From Centipeda periodontii DSM 2778 (GTDB lineage: Bacteria; Bacillota; Negativicutes; Selenomonadales; Selenomonadaceae), in contig NZ_GL892076.1 in assembly GCF_000213975.1 (NCBI RefSeq), positions 2,532,748 through 2,596,747 of the forward strand: a stretch of DNA of 64,000 nt, in the 5' to 3' direction. A model generated the notes under the pieces. That model was not told the origin of the DNA, made no database searches, and was given only the letters and a program-made list of their open reading frames with translations. The position numbers and the translations under genes are program-made. Shown one piece after another: positions 17,387 to 25,449 of the stretch. How positions within the stretch are numbered: the first letter of the stretch is position 1; each line of letters opens with the position of its first letter.

Positions 17387-18199
17387 TCACTCATCCTCAT
17401 GACGTTCGCGACAGATTCCGCGCTCCGCGTTGCGGAGGAAACGCAGGAGATGATCGATCTCCTCGCAGGCGTCCACCTCTTGCTCGATGACCGCAATCGC
17501 CTGCGTAAGGTTCAGCCCCGAACGATAGAGAATCTTATACGCCTGTTTAATGCGGCGGCGCACGTCGATCGGAATGCCCGCACGCGAAATGCCGACGCTG
17601 TTGAGCCCGACCGCACGCGCGGGATGCCCGTCCACCATCGTGAACGGCACAACATCCTGCACGAGCTTCGACGTACCTCCGATCATCGCATTGCGTCCGA
17701 TCTTCACGAACTGGTGCACACCCGCCATGCCGCCGATGACAACGCCATCCTCAACGATCGCGTGTCCCGCGAGCATCGCCGCATTGCTCATGATGATGCG
17801 GTTGCCGAGAACACAGTTATGTGCGATGTGTGTATACGCCATGAGCAGGCAGTCGTCGCCGATGCGTGTCTCCTCGCCCTCGCCCGTCGCGCGGTGCACC
17901 GTCGCGCACTCGCGGATCGTCGTGCGGTCGCCGATGAACGTATAGCTCCTCTCACCCTTGAACTTCAGATCCTGCGGCACCTCACCGATGGATGCACCTT
18001 GGAATATATGGCAATCCCGACCGATCTGAGTCCACTCCTTAATCACGACGTGCGGGCCGATCTTCGTCCCCTCGCCGATTTGGACATGATCCGAGATGAC
18101 CGCATAGGGACCGATCTCCACGTTCTTTGCGATCCGCGCCGTCGGCGCAATCACCGCCGTTTCATGGATGTAGGCAAGTACCTTGCTGCTGCCTGTCAT
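17387..18199 (-). CDS. lpxA: UDP-N-acetylglucosamine O-acyltransferase LpxA
   Basis: First lipid A enzyme: transfers a 3-hydroxyacyl chain from ACP to the 3-OH of UDP-GlcNAc. The 270 residues form a left-handed beta-helix of hexapeptide repeats (HETAVIAPTARIAKNVEIGP; VQIGEGTKIGPHVVI), with catalytic His in YTHIAHNCVLGN and a C-terminal helical part (RRRIKQAYKILYRSGL). AAGGAG is 9 bases ahead of the ATG. It sits between fabZ and lpxI; a 167-base gap without a recognisable signal separates it from fabZ. Confidence 0.95.
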   Translation of the reverse strand: MTGSSKVLAYIHETAVIAPTARIAKNVEIGPYAVISDHVQIGEGTKIGPHVVIKEWTQIGRDCHIFQGASIGEVPQDLKFKGERSYTFIGDRTTIRECATVHRATGEGEETRIGDDCLLMAYTHIAHNCVLGNRIIMSNAAMLAGHAIVEDGVVIGGMAGVHQFVKIGRNAMIGGTSKLVQDVVPFTMVDGHPARAVGLNSVGISRAGIPIDVRRRIKQAYKILYRSGLNLTQAIAVIEQEVDACEEIDHLLRFLRNAERGICRERHEDE

Positions 18200-18366
18200 C
18201 TATTTCAACTCCTTCAGCCCCAAACGGATTCAGGGCAGACATTTTCCACTCTCTCTTACTATCCGACAAAAGAGCTGGTTTCTCACCTCGGAAAATCAGC
18301 CATTATCGCCAAATAATCCTCTTTTACGGTGGATTATGTCCGGTTTCTCTCTATTTATCACTATCT

Positions 18367-18807
18367 TTAGAGCTCGTTTCCATCTTTCAATGCAAATTTG
18401 AAATCTGCGGATGCCACGAGTTCCCCCTCGACATAGGCGTCCGCATGCAGTACGCCGAACACGCCGCGCACGCGCACGATTTCCGCCTTCGTCATGACAA
18501 CATCGCCGGGCACGACGGGACGCTTGAACTTCACATTCTCCATCCCGCCAAAAAGCGCGAGCTTTCCGCGATGTTCCTCCGGATAGAGCATCGTCACACC
18601 ACCGACCTGCGCCATCCCCTCAAGAAGGAGAACGCCGGGCATGATCGGATGCCCCGGGAAGTGTCCGAGGAAGAACAGCTCGTTCATCGTCACGCACTTA
18701 ATCCCCGTCGCCGATTTGAACGGCACGAGTTCCGTAATCCGATCCACGAGCAGCATCGGTGGACGATGCGGAAGAATCTTCTGAATCTCATTGATGTCCA
18801 AAGTCAT
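18367..18807 (-). CDS. fabZ: 3-hydroxyacyl-ACP dehydratase FabZ
   Basis: Hot-dog dehydratase of type II fatty acid synthesis, 146 residues. It competes with LpxA for 3-hydroxyacyl-ACP, which explains its conserved place beside lpxA/lpxC. Motifs: ILPHRPPMLLVDRI near the start and FFLGHFPGHPIMPGVLLLEG with the catalytic His and Glu. The start is the internal ATG (MTLDINEIQ) 2 bases after the lpxC stop; a longer frame reading back into lpxC is only a shadow. Confidence 0.95.
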   Translation of the reverse strand: MTLDINEIQKILPHRPPMLLVDRITELVPFKSATGIKCVTMNELFFLGHFPGHPIMPGVLLLEGMAQVGGVTMLYPEEHRGKLALFGGMENVKFKRPVVPGDVVMTKAEIVRVRGVFGVLHADAYVEGELVASADFKFALKDGNEL

Positions 18808-18809
18808 GC

Positions 18810-19634
18810 TTATTTCCTCTCCTCTGCAATCTGTTTCGCCAGCGCTGTGTTGAGCGCGTGCCCCGACGCAACCGCAATGATATGACCGCGAATGATCCCG
18901 GCAAGCCGGATGTCCCCAAGCACATCGAGAATCTTGTGCCGCACGAGCTCGTTCGGGAAGTTGAGCGGGTTCATCCACCCCTCATCGTTGTAGACAATCA
19001 CCGTCTCAAGCGAACCGCCGAGTCCGAGACCGTTCGCCTGCAGCGCTGCGACCTCCTTTTCGTAGGCGATCGTGCGCGCGGGTGCGATCTCCCTCTCATA
19101 CGCCTCGGGCGTGACCTCGATATCGTAGTACTGCACCCCGATCAGGGGATGCTCGTTCAGCGACGTGAACGAAACACGCAGCCCATCATACGGCAATGCC
19201 ATGACGAAATGACTGCCGTCATCCACACGGTAGACGCGGTCGATCACCGTCACATGACGCTCTGCATCCTGCTCCACCGTGCCTGCCTGCGCAATCAGAC
19301 GGAAGAACGTACGCGCACTGCCGTCCACCACCGGCGGCTCCTCTGCATCGAGAAGCACGAGGCAGTTGTCCACGCCGTGCACGTGCAGGGCACTCATCAG
19401 ATGCTCGATCGTGAAGAACTTCAGCGTCCCCGCAGCGATTGTCGTCGCACGGAGCGTCGCCGTCACATTTGCCGCCGTCGCGGCAACGGGCAGCGCCTCC
19501 GGCAGATCTATGCGCGCAAACTGTATCCCCGTCCCCGACGCCGCCGGAGCGAGTTCCATATGTACCGGCTTCCCCGAGTGCAACCCGATGCCATCGTAGA
19601 CCACACGCGAAGCCAGTGTTCTCTCTCTTTGCAA
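18810..19634 (-). CDS. lpxC: UDP-3-O-acyl-N-acetylglucosamine deacetylase LpxC
   Basis: Zinc deacetylase that commits the pathway to lipid A. The 274 residues contain the zinc/active-site motifs FFTIEHLMSALHVHGVDN (His about 80), HKILDVLGDI and GHIIAVASGHALN, and the opening SRVVYDGIGLHSGKPV. Start is a TTG, fixed by GAGGAGG 8 bases upstream. First gene of the LPS operon, with its own promoter (19671-19699) divergent from ssrA. LpxD, which acts next, is not in the window. Confidence 0.96.
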   Translation of the reverse strand: MQRERTLASRVVYDGIGLHSGKPVHMELAPAASGTGIQFARIDLPEALPVAATAANVTATLRATTIAAGTLKFFTIEHLMSALHVHGVDNCLVLLDAEEPPVVDGSARTFFRLIAQAGTVEQDAERHVTVIDRVYRVDDGSHFVMALPYDGLRVSFTSLNEHPLIGVQYYDIEVTPEAYEREIAPARTIAYEKEVAALQANGLGLGGSLETVIVYNDEGWMNPLNFPNELVRHKILDVLGDIRLAGIIRGHIIAVASGHALNTALAKQIAEERK

Positions 19635-19670
19635 GTATTATCCTCCTCGGATACTGAATAATCTGTTTAC

Positions 19671-19699
19671 ATGATACTAAAATTTTTCCCATCTTGCAA
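19671..19699 (-). promoter_or_regulatory. Promoter of the LPS operon (upstream of lpxC)
   Basis: Minus strand TTGCAA, 17-base spacer, TATCAT, about 40 bases upstream of the lpxC TTG start. It is back to back with the ssrA promoter, and the two -35 boxes are less than 20 bases apart. Confidence 0.7.
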
Positions 19700-19717
19700 G
19701 AAAAAACAAAACGCGAT

Positions 19718-19746
19718 TTGACAGAGCGCGCAGCATCTGCTATTAT
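19718..19746 (+). promoter_or_regulatory. ssrA promoter
   Basis: Consensus -35 TTGACA (19718-19723), 17-base spacer, -10 TATTAT (19741-19746), about 28 bases before the mature tmRNA 5' end. Confidence 0.85.
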
Positions 19747-19774
19747 ATGCACAAGCACATATGCTTCCATTATC

Positions 19775-20126
19775 GGGGATGTAATGGTCTCGACGGGGAT
19801 GGGTAGTATGTGGACAGCGAGCCGGGGGGTCATCACCCCGTTAGTAAGGTGAAACTTTTATCTAAACATAAAAGCAAACGAAGACTACGCTCTGGCGGCT
19901 TAAGCCAGCCCCTTTCCGTCTGTTTCCCGCACGGATGGAGTCAGGGGTCAAACGCGGGATACCTGAGAGCCACTGCACGATAACTCACACGGGAACTTCA
20001 TCGTGATCGGTGCGTCGTAGCTTGTCTGCGGGCGACGCTGCACCTAAACAAAAACACAGACTGCGCTCGGAGAAATCCATGTAGTATTATCTTCGGACAG
20101 GAGTTCGATTCTCCTCATCTCCACCA
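19775..20126 (+). ncRNA. ssrA: tmRNA (transfer-messenger RNA)
   Basis: Rescues stalled ribosomes and tags the nascent chain. The 5' end GGGGATGTAATGGTCTCGAC and the 3' end GGAGTTCGATTCTCC-TCATCTCCACCA form the alanyl acceptor arm (GGGGATG pairs with CATCTCC) and T-arm. The resume frame begins at GCA 19874 and encodes ANEDYALAA followed by TAA (19901-19903), so the full tag after the charged alanine is AANEDYALAA. One-piece type, 352 bases, flanked by its own promoter and terminator. Confidence 0.97.
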
Positions 20127-20136
20127 ATTTGAAATA

Positions 20137-20163
20137 TGAGCCGCCCATGTGGGCGGCTTTTTG
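20137..20163 (+). terminator. ssrA terminator
   Basis: AGCCGCCC-ATGT-GGGCGGCT followed by TTTTTG, about 12 bases after the CCA end of ssrA. Confidence 0.9.
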
Positions 20164-20233
20164 CATGTAAGCAGGACAAGCCCTTCCCTTTTTGCATCTA
20201 CTATCATATAATGATGAAAAGGAGTGTACGCAT

Positions 20234-21085
20234 ATGAAGCGACGAAACTGCAATCCACTAAACGACTATCTGTTCAAATTCATCTTTGGACGTGAGGAGC
20301 GCAAACGCATCACGCTGAATTTTCTCAATGCAGTACTTGACCTTAACGATATGGAGGAACTTAGGGACATCACCTTCATTGATCGCGACTTGGAGCCGGA
20401 GTTCGAAGAAGACAAGTTGTCACGGCTCGACCTCTATGGAGTTGCAAATGATGGAAGCCGCATCAATATCGAGGTCCAGCTGGTCAACTGGCGCAACATG
20501 GAAAAGCGCACATTATATTATTGGGCAAAGATGTACCAGTCGATTCACAGGGGCGAAGATTATGTGAGGTTGAACCGTGCTATTACCATCAATCTGCTCA
20601 ATTTTATACTCTTGCCACAGCCGAAACCACATACGATGTACGGACTGTACGATCTCCAAAGTGGACACCGCCTCACAGAGGACATCGAAATTCACTTTAT
20701 CGAAGTTCCGAAGTTCGAAGTAAAATCCATCAAGGAATTAAAACGGCTCGAAAAATGGATGGCATATTTTTCCAACAAATTAAACGATGAAGAAATGGAG
20801 GAACTGGCAATGAGCGAAACGGCAATCCGTGAAGCATTGGACGCAGAACATATCTTCATGCAGGACGACATTGAGCGGTGGCAGTACGAGCAGCGCGAGA
20901 AAGCTGTACGCGACTATATCAGTGCAATGCACGCATCACGCGATGAGGGTATGGAGCTCGCGACCCTGCAAAACCTCAAAACCCTCATGAAAAACATGAA
21001 TCTCTCTGCCGAAAAAGCAATGGATGCCCTTCAGATTTCTGCCTCAAAGCGACAGAAATATCGTGCTCTTCTACACGATTCGTAA
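20234..21085 (+). CDS. Rpn family PD-(D/E)XK nuclease
   Basis: The 283 residues match the Rpn family (recombination-promoting nuclease, formerly called putative transposase, PDDEXK_2). N-terminal NPLNDYLFKFIFGREERKRI is the family opening; RLDLYGVANDG-SRINIEVQ (about 75-93) supplies the D and the ExQ of the active site; the tail is a helical, charged segment ending LSAEKAMDALQISASKRQK. The ATG at 20234 has AAAAGGAG about 10 bases upstream; 14 codons further upstream lack a binding site. TATAAT at 20207 may be its -10. Family members are DNA endonucleases linked to RecA-independent recombination. A long perfect palindrome lies downstream. Confidence 0.85.
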   Translation: MKRRNCNPLNDYLFKFIFGREERKRITLNFLNAVLDLNDMEELRDITFIDRDLEPEFEEDKLSRLDLYGVANDGSRINIEVQLVNWRNMEKRTLYYWAKMYQSIHRGEDYVRLNRAITINLLNFILLPQPKPHTMYGLYDLQSGHRLTEDIEIHFIEVPKFEVKSIKELKRLEKWMAYFSNKLNDEEMEELAMSETAIREALDAEHIFMQDDIERWQYEQREKAVRDYISAMHASRDEGMELATLQNLKTLMKNMNLSAEKAMDALQISASKRQKYRALLHDS

Positions 21086-21138
21086 CAAATATTTTATCTG
21101 CCCACAGTTGAACCGATGGATTTACCATGTCCGTTTGG

Positions 21139-21196
21139 CCACCAACGCAAAGAACCGTCGCACGCTTATACGTGCGACGGTTCTTTGCGTTGGTGG
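21139..21196. repeat. Perfect 26-bp inverted repeat
   Basis: Arms 21139-21164 and 21171-21196 are perfect complements (starting CCACCAACGCAAAGAACCGT) around a 6-base loop CTTATA. There is no T-run on either side, so it is not a textbook terminator, though it lies between the convergent ends of the Rpn gene and the glycan cluster and may stop transcription both ways. Confidence 0.8.
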
Positions 21197-21334
21197 TACA
21201 AAAGAGCACCACTCTACGTCCGGTTTGCTTCCTATTACAATAGATTTATAGATTAGGGAAGCAGTACGCGACCGCCCCTTCCCGTTCCACACGCACTTCC
21301 TCCGTCATAGAAACCGGTCCGACGGTAAATAGCT

Positions 21335-22063
21335 TCACTTCGCTGCCGCCTTTGCATTCCGCTCGTAAATATACGCCATAATCCGCTCATAGTCCTCGAT
21401 GTAATCGACCTCTGCCCAGAAATGCCCCGCCACATCGCGCACAAAGACATCGTAATCTGTGCTCAGCTGATAAAGTACATCCTCCCACCATGAAGTGTAC
21501 TGTTCCGCCTCCATCAATGTATGAAGCATCTTGCGGAAGTGTGGGAGAAAGGCGGACCGGATACGACCGACGCCCACATACTCATGGGTACGGATTTCCC
21601 GTGCAAGCTCCTTGCCGTATTTCACAATCTTATTGTCAGCGACACCGAAGAAATAATCGCCGCCCTCGAGCCGCGCAATGGAGGAATCCGCGAGGAGAAG
21701 AACATCCCTCTCCTCCTCTTTTAGAATGTCAAAAATATCCTGCTGCCAGAACACATCAGCATTCATCAGATAGAGTTCCTCATCGTCGCGAATGTAGTCC
21801 CGCGCAAACCAAAGAGAGCCAAGACTGTTCGTTACACGGAAGAATGGATTGTTGAGCAGCGTCACATCAACGCCTTTCAGGTTCTCCTCAATCAGCGCAT
21901 GCTGATACCCCGTCACAACGATCGACTGCACGCCATTGTGCGCAAGCATCTCGACTGTTCTCCGCAGAATCGACTTTCCCTCAATCTCAAGCAGGCACTT
22001 CGGCTTATCGACATGACGGCTGATACGGCTGCCGACTCCGGCTGCCATGATAATCGCTGGCAT
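21335..22063 (-). CDS. LicC-like nucleotidyltransferase
   Basis: Predicted CTP-dependent activator of a phospho-alcohol or sugar phosphate. The 242 residues open with MPAIIMAAGVGSRISRHVDK and PKCLLEIEGKSIL, the nucleotide-binding loop of the phosphocholine cytidylyltransferase/sugar nucleotidyltransferase family; LYLMNADVFWQ supplies the metal-binding Asp and HFWAEVDYIEDYERI the C-terminal Asp. The ATG at 22063 has AAGGGGG 6 bases upstream. It is last of the 23-gene cluster, behind a CobD-like PLP enzyme and LicD, which favours phosphocholine or phosphoethanolamine as substrate over a hexose phosphate; substrate remains inferred. Confidence 0.8.
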   Translation of the reverse strand: MPAIIMAAGVGSRISRHVDKPKCLLEIEGKSILRRTVEMLAHNGVQSIVVTGYQHALIEENLKGVDVTLLNNPFFRVTNSLGSLWFARDYIRDDEELYLMNADVFWQQDIFDILKEEERDVLLLADSSIARLEGGDYFFGVADNKIVKYGKELAREIRTHEYVGVGRIRSAFLPHFRKMLHTLMEAEQYTSWWEDVLYQLSTDYDVFVRDVAGHFWAEVDYIEDYERIMAYIYERNAKAAAK

Positions 22064-22194
22064 ATGCATCCCCCTTATTCCGGCGGCAGTTTGCCGCTCT
22101 CATCTCTTCACCGGCTTCTCCATCGTGACGCATCGTCTTCATCGACAATGCTTTCCATGCGAAAATGTCACAATCATCTGCCCGGCTTTTATCC

Positions 22195-22223
22195 ATTATA
22201 CCGATACACAAAGAAGTAGTCCA
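22195..22223 (-). promoter_or_regulatory. Possible internal promoter before the LicC-like gene
   Basis: Minus strand TGGACT, 17 bases, TATAAT, in the 182-base gap between the PLP enzyme gene and the LicC-like gene. The -10 is consensus, the -35 matches four of six positions. Confidence 0.4.
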
Positions 22224-22245
22224 GCGTTTCCTTTCTTCTATCCTT

Positions 22246-23298
22246 TCATGCATCGAGTGGTAAAAACGCTTCCAAAAAGCGTTGCATCGCCTCCTTTGAT
22301 CCTACACTAATTCGCAAGAACTTGCGCAAAAGACCATTTCCATAGGTTTTGACAAGGATCTTATGCCTGTCTTCCAAAGCTTTGGCAAGATCGTGCGTAT
22401 CCTTGCGCGGTTCTACAAAGATATAATTCCCCTTGCAATCCCGCACGAAATATCCCTGCTTTTTGAGTTCTTCCATAGCAAACGCCTTGCCTTCTTTTTC
22501 CTGCCGTATAAGCTCTACTTCCACCTCTGGATGATCGAGAAGCCGTTCTCCAAAAAGAAGTGCGATCGAGTTGACATCAAACGTCAGCTTTGCGTTTTTC
22601 GTGTAGTGTATAATCTCTTTTGAACCGATAATCACGCCCAATCTGCAAGCGGCAATGGAAAAGAGCTTGGAGAAGGTTCGTAAAATAGCAAGATTATCAT
22701 ATTTTTGCAAAAGATCGAGGAACGTCCCCTCGTAAAAATAATGATATGCCTCGTCGATGATAACGAGCGCACCCACCGCCTTTGCTTTTTGGATCACGGA
22801 TTCCGCTTCTTCTCGTGTATAGGTATTGCCAACCGGATTGTTGGGATTTAAAAGAACAACAATCCGCGTATTTTCACTGATTGCATGAAGAATATTTTCC
22901 ACTTTCATCGTCAGGTCGTTTTCATAAGCAACGGGAACGTGACGATAACCCAAGATCTTACAGTTGACCCAGTACATCTCAAAAGACGGTGCAACCGTTA
23001 CCACCTCTTTGCCTCGCTCGCCAAACGTCTCTAACAGATACCGTATCGCCATATCCGATCCATTGGTCGCCAGAATCTGATCCTCTTTCACCCCAACGTA
23101 GGAAGCATACTTTTTCGTAAATGCACTAGGCTCCGGATACACAGATAAAAATTCCGGCGTAATTTCTTTTTTCACCATTTCCACAAAAGACGCCGGCAAT
23201 CCTTCCGGATTCTCATTCATATCGTAACGAAGATATGCTCGTCTTCCCTCTTGTGGAAATACACGCTCCGTGTCCTTGATAAATTCATTTACATACAT
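22246..23298 (-). CDS. HisC/CobD-like PLP-dependent enzyme
   Basis: Fold-type I aminotransferase-family protein of 350 residues. Landmarks: LRYDMNENPEGLP near the N-terminus, NPNNPVGNTYT, DEAYHYFYEG, and RTFSKLFSIAACRLGVIIG with the PLP-binding Lys. HisC, and CobD which decarboxylates threonine phosphate, share this scaffold. No his genes are nearby; instead the gene lies between licD-like and licC-like genes, so decarboxylation of phosphoserine to phosphoethanolamine, as known for some CobD-like enzymes, is an attractive inference. A true transaminase is the alternative. The ATG at 23298 with AAAGGTG is preferred over one 16 codons upstream that overlaps licD. Confidence 0.8.
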   Translation of the reverse strand: MYVNEFIKDTERVFPQEGRRAYLRYDMNENPEGLPASFVEMVKKEITPEFLSVYPEPSAFTKKYASYVGVKEDQILATNGSDMAIRYLLETFGERGKEVVTVAPSFEMYWVNCKILGYRHVPVAYENDLTMKVENILHAISENTRIVVLLNPNNPVGNTYTREEAESVIQKAKAVGALVIIDEAYHYFYEGTFLDLLQKYDNLAILRTFSKLFSIAACRLGVIIGSKEIIHYTKNAKLTFDVNSIALLFGERLLDHPEVEVELIRQEKEGKAFAMEELKKQGYFVRDCKGNYIFVEPRKDTHDLAKALEDRHKILVKTYGNGLLRKFLRISVGSKEAMQRFLEAFLPLDA

Positions 23299-23327
23299 CG
23301 TTTTCACCTTTATATCTTCCCACGGGA

Positions 23328-24179
23328 CTATTCGTCCCGCTGCCATATCGTGCCATCCGAAAATTCAATATAGACAAAATCCGCATTGCCATAGCGCTTC
23401 TCTTCCGGTGGCAAGACCCAATAATCATAATACTTTGTCTTTAAAATTCCATCCGCACCAACAGGAATCGGAAGCATGTGCCCCTCAAAGCTTACCTCTC
23501 GCACATCCTTATACCACTCCCTACGATAGGCATACCCGTGCTTTGATGTGCTCGCTGTATTGAAGATTCCTATCCATTCCGTTTCCTTTCCTCGATACCA
23601 GCCCGACACCCAGTGATGGAGCGCCAATGCCGCATTACGAGGAAGCAGATGCAACAGGAAGAATCCCGCTTTTTCAAAAGGATTTTGAAGTATATGCCAC
23701 CCAATTGGTGCCCATAGAATTTTCCTCGCCACTGCCGTAAGAAAATACATGATGCTTTGCACCGGACGTGTAGAGGGCATCACATCCATAGCGAATACAT
23801 CCATAAAGATGCCGTCACGCTTCAACATACCTTTTTGATTGGGACGAACCCCACGTGTCCCTGCCTTCCGAAACTTCCCATACGGCCAGTTATAGTCCGG
23901 ATCAGTGGTACTATCTTGGAAATAGTATCTCCCATGTTCGTCCCACTCTTTTTTCGCCACCTCACGAAAACGTTCATATTCAGGACGGAAGATTTCAATA
24001 TCCACATCGTCATCCCAGGGGATAAACCCTTGATGACGCACAGCCCCCAACAGCGTCCCATCGGAAAGATAATAGCGAATATTGTACTTCTTACAAATGC
24101 GATCAAATTCCAACAGAATATCCAGGAGTTCCTGCTGTAACTTTTTCAACATTTCCGGAGGTATCCCCTTTTTCCTCAT
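23328..24179 (-). CDS. LicD family phosphotransferase
   Basis: LicD proteins move phosphocholine or a related phospho-group from a CDP-carrier to a glycan. The 283 residues have the family signature YYLSDGTLLGAVRHQGFIPW followed by DDDVDIEI, a nucleotidyltransferase-type metal site, in the first 80 residues. A moderately hydrophobic stretch at about 140-190 may contact the membrane. ATG at 24179 is preceded by GAGGGGAGAAAGG; the next ATG upstream lacks a binding site. Neighbours encode a CobD-like enzyme and a LicC-like cytidylyltransferase, which together could make the donor. Confidence 0.88.
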   Translation of the reverse strand: MRKKGIPPEMLKKLQQELLDILLEFDRICKKYNIRYYLSDGTLLGAVRHQGFIPWDDDVDIEIFRPEYERFREVAKKEWDEHGRYYFQDSTTDPDYNWPYGKFRKAGTRGVRPNQKGMLKRDGIFMDVFAMDVMPSTRPVQSIMYFLTAVARKILWAPIGWHILQNPFEKAGFFLLHLLPRNAALALHHWVSGWYRGKETEWIGIFNTASTSKHGYAYRREWYKDVREVSFEGHMLPIPVGADGILKTKYYDYWVLPPEEKRYGNADFVYIEFSDGTIWQRDE

Positions 24180-24230
24180 AGGGCCTTTCTCCCCTCTTCT
24201 CAAATCGATATGTCTCATAAAAGCAACAAT

Positions 24231-25406
24231 TTATGTCGACGTAACCCATGCGGGAAGAGGCACTTCCTGCATGATTTTATTCTCCACAAAACAAATTTTT
24301 TCCTCCGGTATTCCCTTCTGAATCATATCAAAGGCGATCTCTCTGCACAAGGATTCATTCAAAAGCGCAAGGACAAGCACATCAAACTCAGCCTTGTAAA
24401 GGTCAGACAAGGGATTAAGTGTAAGCTGCTGCAGTGCTTCTGACTGCCATGCCCGATCCGTCCACCCTGCGAGGGACAAATCTGCATGTCTCATAATCGC
24501 TCGATGCACCATACGTCCAAAAAGACCAGCGCCATAAAGGAAAACACGACAGCCCTTCGACACCTTTGAAAACGGAAACAATATGCCATAGGAGGAAAAG
24601 GCTTCATACTCCTGCTCCAAGAGAAGCATCTTCATATACGCATCTAGGCACTTCTTCCTCTCTACGGATCCATCCACCACTGTTTCTAAAAGCTGATAGA
24701 TGGATCGATACATTCCTTTTGGAAAGCCTCTCTGCTGCCTTGCCGCAGAACCATCACGGTGAATATAATGATACCATGCTCCCGGAATCGACAAGAGGCC
24801 GTTGCACGAAGCGCAGACCAAAAGCACCGCAACGACATCCTCTCCGTACACCATAGAAAGCGGAAGCTTCCTATGTACTGCTTGGATAAGCTTCGTACGA
24901 ATCAGCTTTGTACACAGACTGCCGATGATCGGTTCCCGAAACGTCGTATAGGAAAAAAACCAATCCTCCGGATGCTCCTGTAAATAAGCGGGGGCGTAAT
25001 ACCCTGCCTCTACTCCATTAAAAATTGCGTTTGAAGCATCTCCCTGCTCCTTCCAAAAGCCACACGCCACCACATCCGCTTGATACACGCGATTTGCCGC
25101 AACCATTTCCATAATGGCATCTGCCTCAATCCAGTCGTCCGCATCGACAAACGTCGTATATTCCCCCTTGGCGATACGCAGTCCCGCTTCACGTGCGCTG
25201 ACAACGCCGCCATTTTCCTTGTCGATGATACGAACGCGCGAATCCTGTGCTTCATATCGGAGAAGCACGGCAAGACTGTTGTCTGTCGAACCGTCGTTGA
25301 TACAGATGACATCAAGTTCCCGATACGTCTGTCCCAGCACACTGTCCAAGCACTTTTCTATATATTGTTCCACATTGTACACAGGGATGATGATGGAAAC
25401 AAGCAC
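24231..25406 (-). CDS. GT2 glycosyltransferase with C-terminal Rossmann module
   Basis: GT-A glycosyltransferase of 391 residues. The N-terminal catalytic domain has SIIIPVYNVEQYIEKCLDSV, ICINDGSTDNS and the DXD-type FVDADDWIEAD; the acceptor part ends near residue 270. A separate C-terminal module starts CRVFLYGAGLFGRMVHRAI (about 286-304) and continues as an alternating beta/alpha fold (FDVLVLALLNESLCREI). This glycine-loop module recurs in nine other proteins of the cluster. Start is GTG with GGAGG 8 bases upstream. Linkage and sugar are unknown. Confidence 0.85.
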   Translation of the reverse strand: MLVSIIIPVYNVEQYIEKCLDSVLGQTYRELDVICINDGSTDNSLAVLLRYEAQDSRVRIIDKENGGVVSAREAGLRIAKGEYTTFVDADDWIEADAIMEMVAANRVYQADVVACGFWKEQGDASNAIFNGVEAGYYAPAYLQEHPEDWFFSYTTFREPIIGSLCTKLIRTKLIQAVHRKLPLSMVYGEDVVAVLLVCASCNGLLSIPGAWYHYIHRDGSAARQQRGFPKGMYRSIYQLLETVVDGSVERKKCLDAYMKMLLLEQEYEAFSSYGILFPFSKVSKGCRVFLYGAGLFGRMVHRAIMRHADLSLAGWTDRAWQSEALQQLTLNPLSDLYKAEFDVLVLALLNESLCREIAFDMIQKGIPEEKICFVENKIMQEVPLPAWVTST

Positions 25407-25449
25407 TGCGGTATCCTCCAGAAAATCAGATATCTAACCTTGCAATCTT

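Noticed and set aside
15737-18316. 859-codon plus-strand open frame
   Set aside because: It is antisense to lpxB, lpxI and lpxA and rich in Arg, His, Cys and Asp, as expected for a shadow frame in GC-rich DNA; no start signal or domain.
18200-18366. Possible regulatory element in the fabZ-lpxA gap
   Set aside because: No convincing promoter, hairpin with T-run or repeat copy was found in these 167 bases.
22005-22253. 82-codon minus-strand frame between the PLP enzyme and LicC-like genes
   Set aside because: Overlaps the start of the LicC-like gene in another frame and shows no family features; the gap holds a likely promoter instead.
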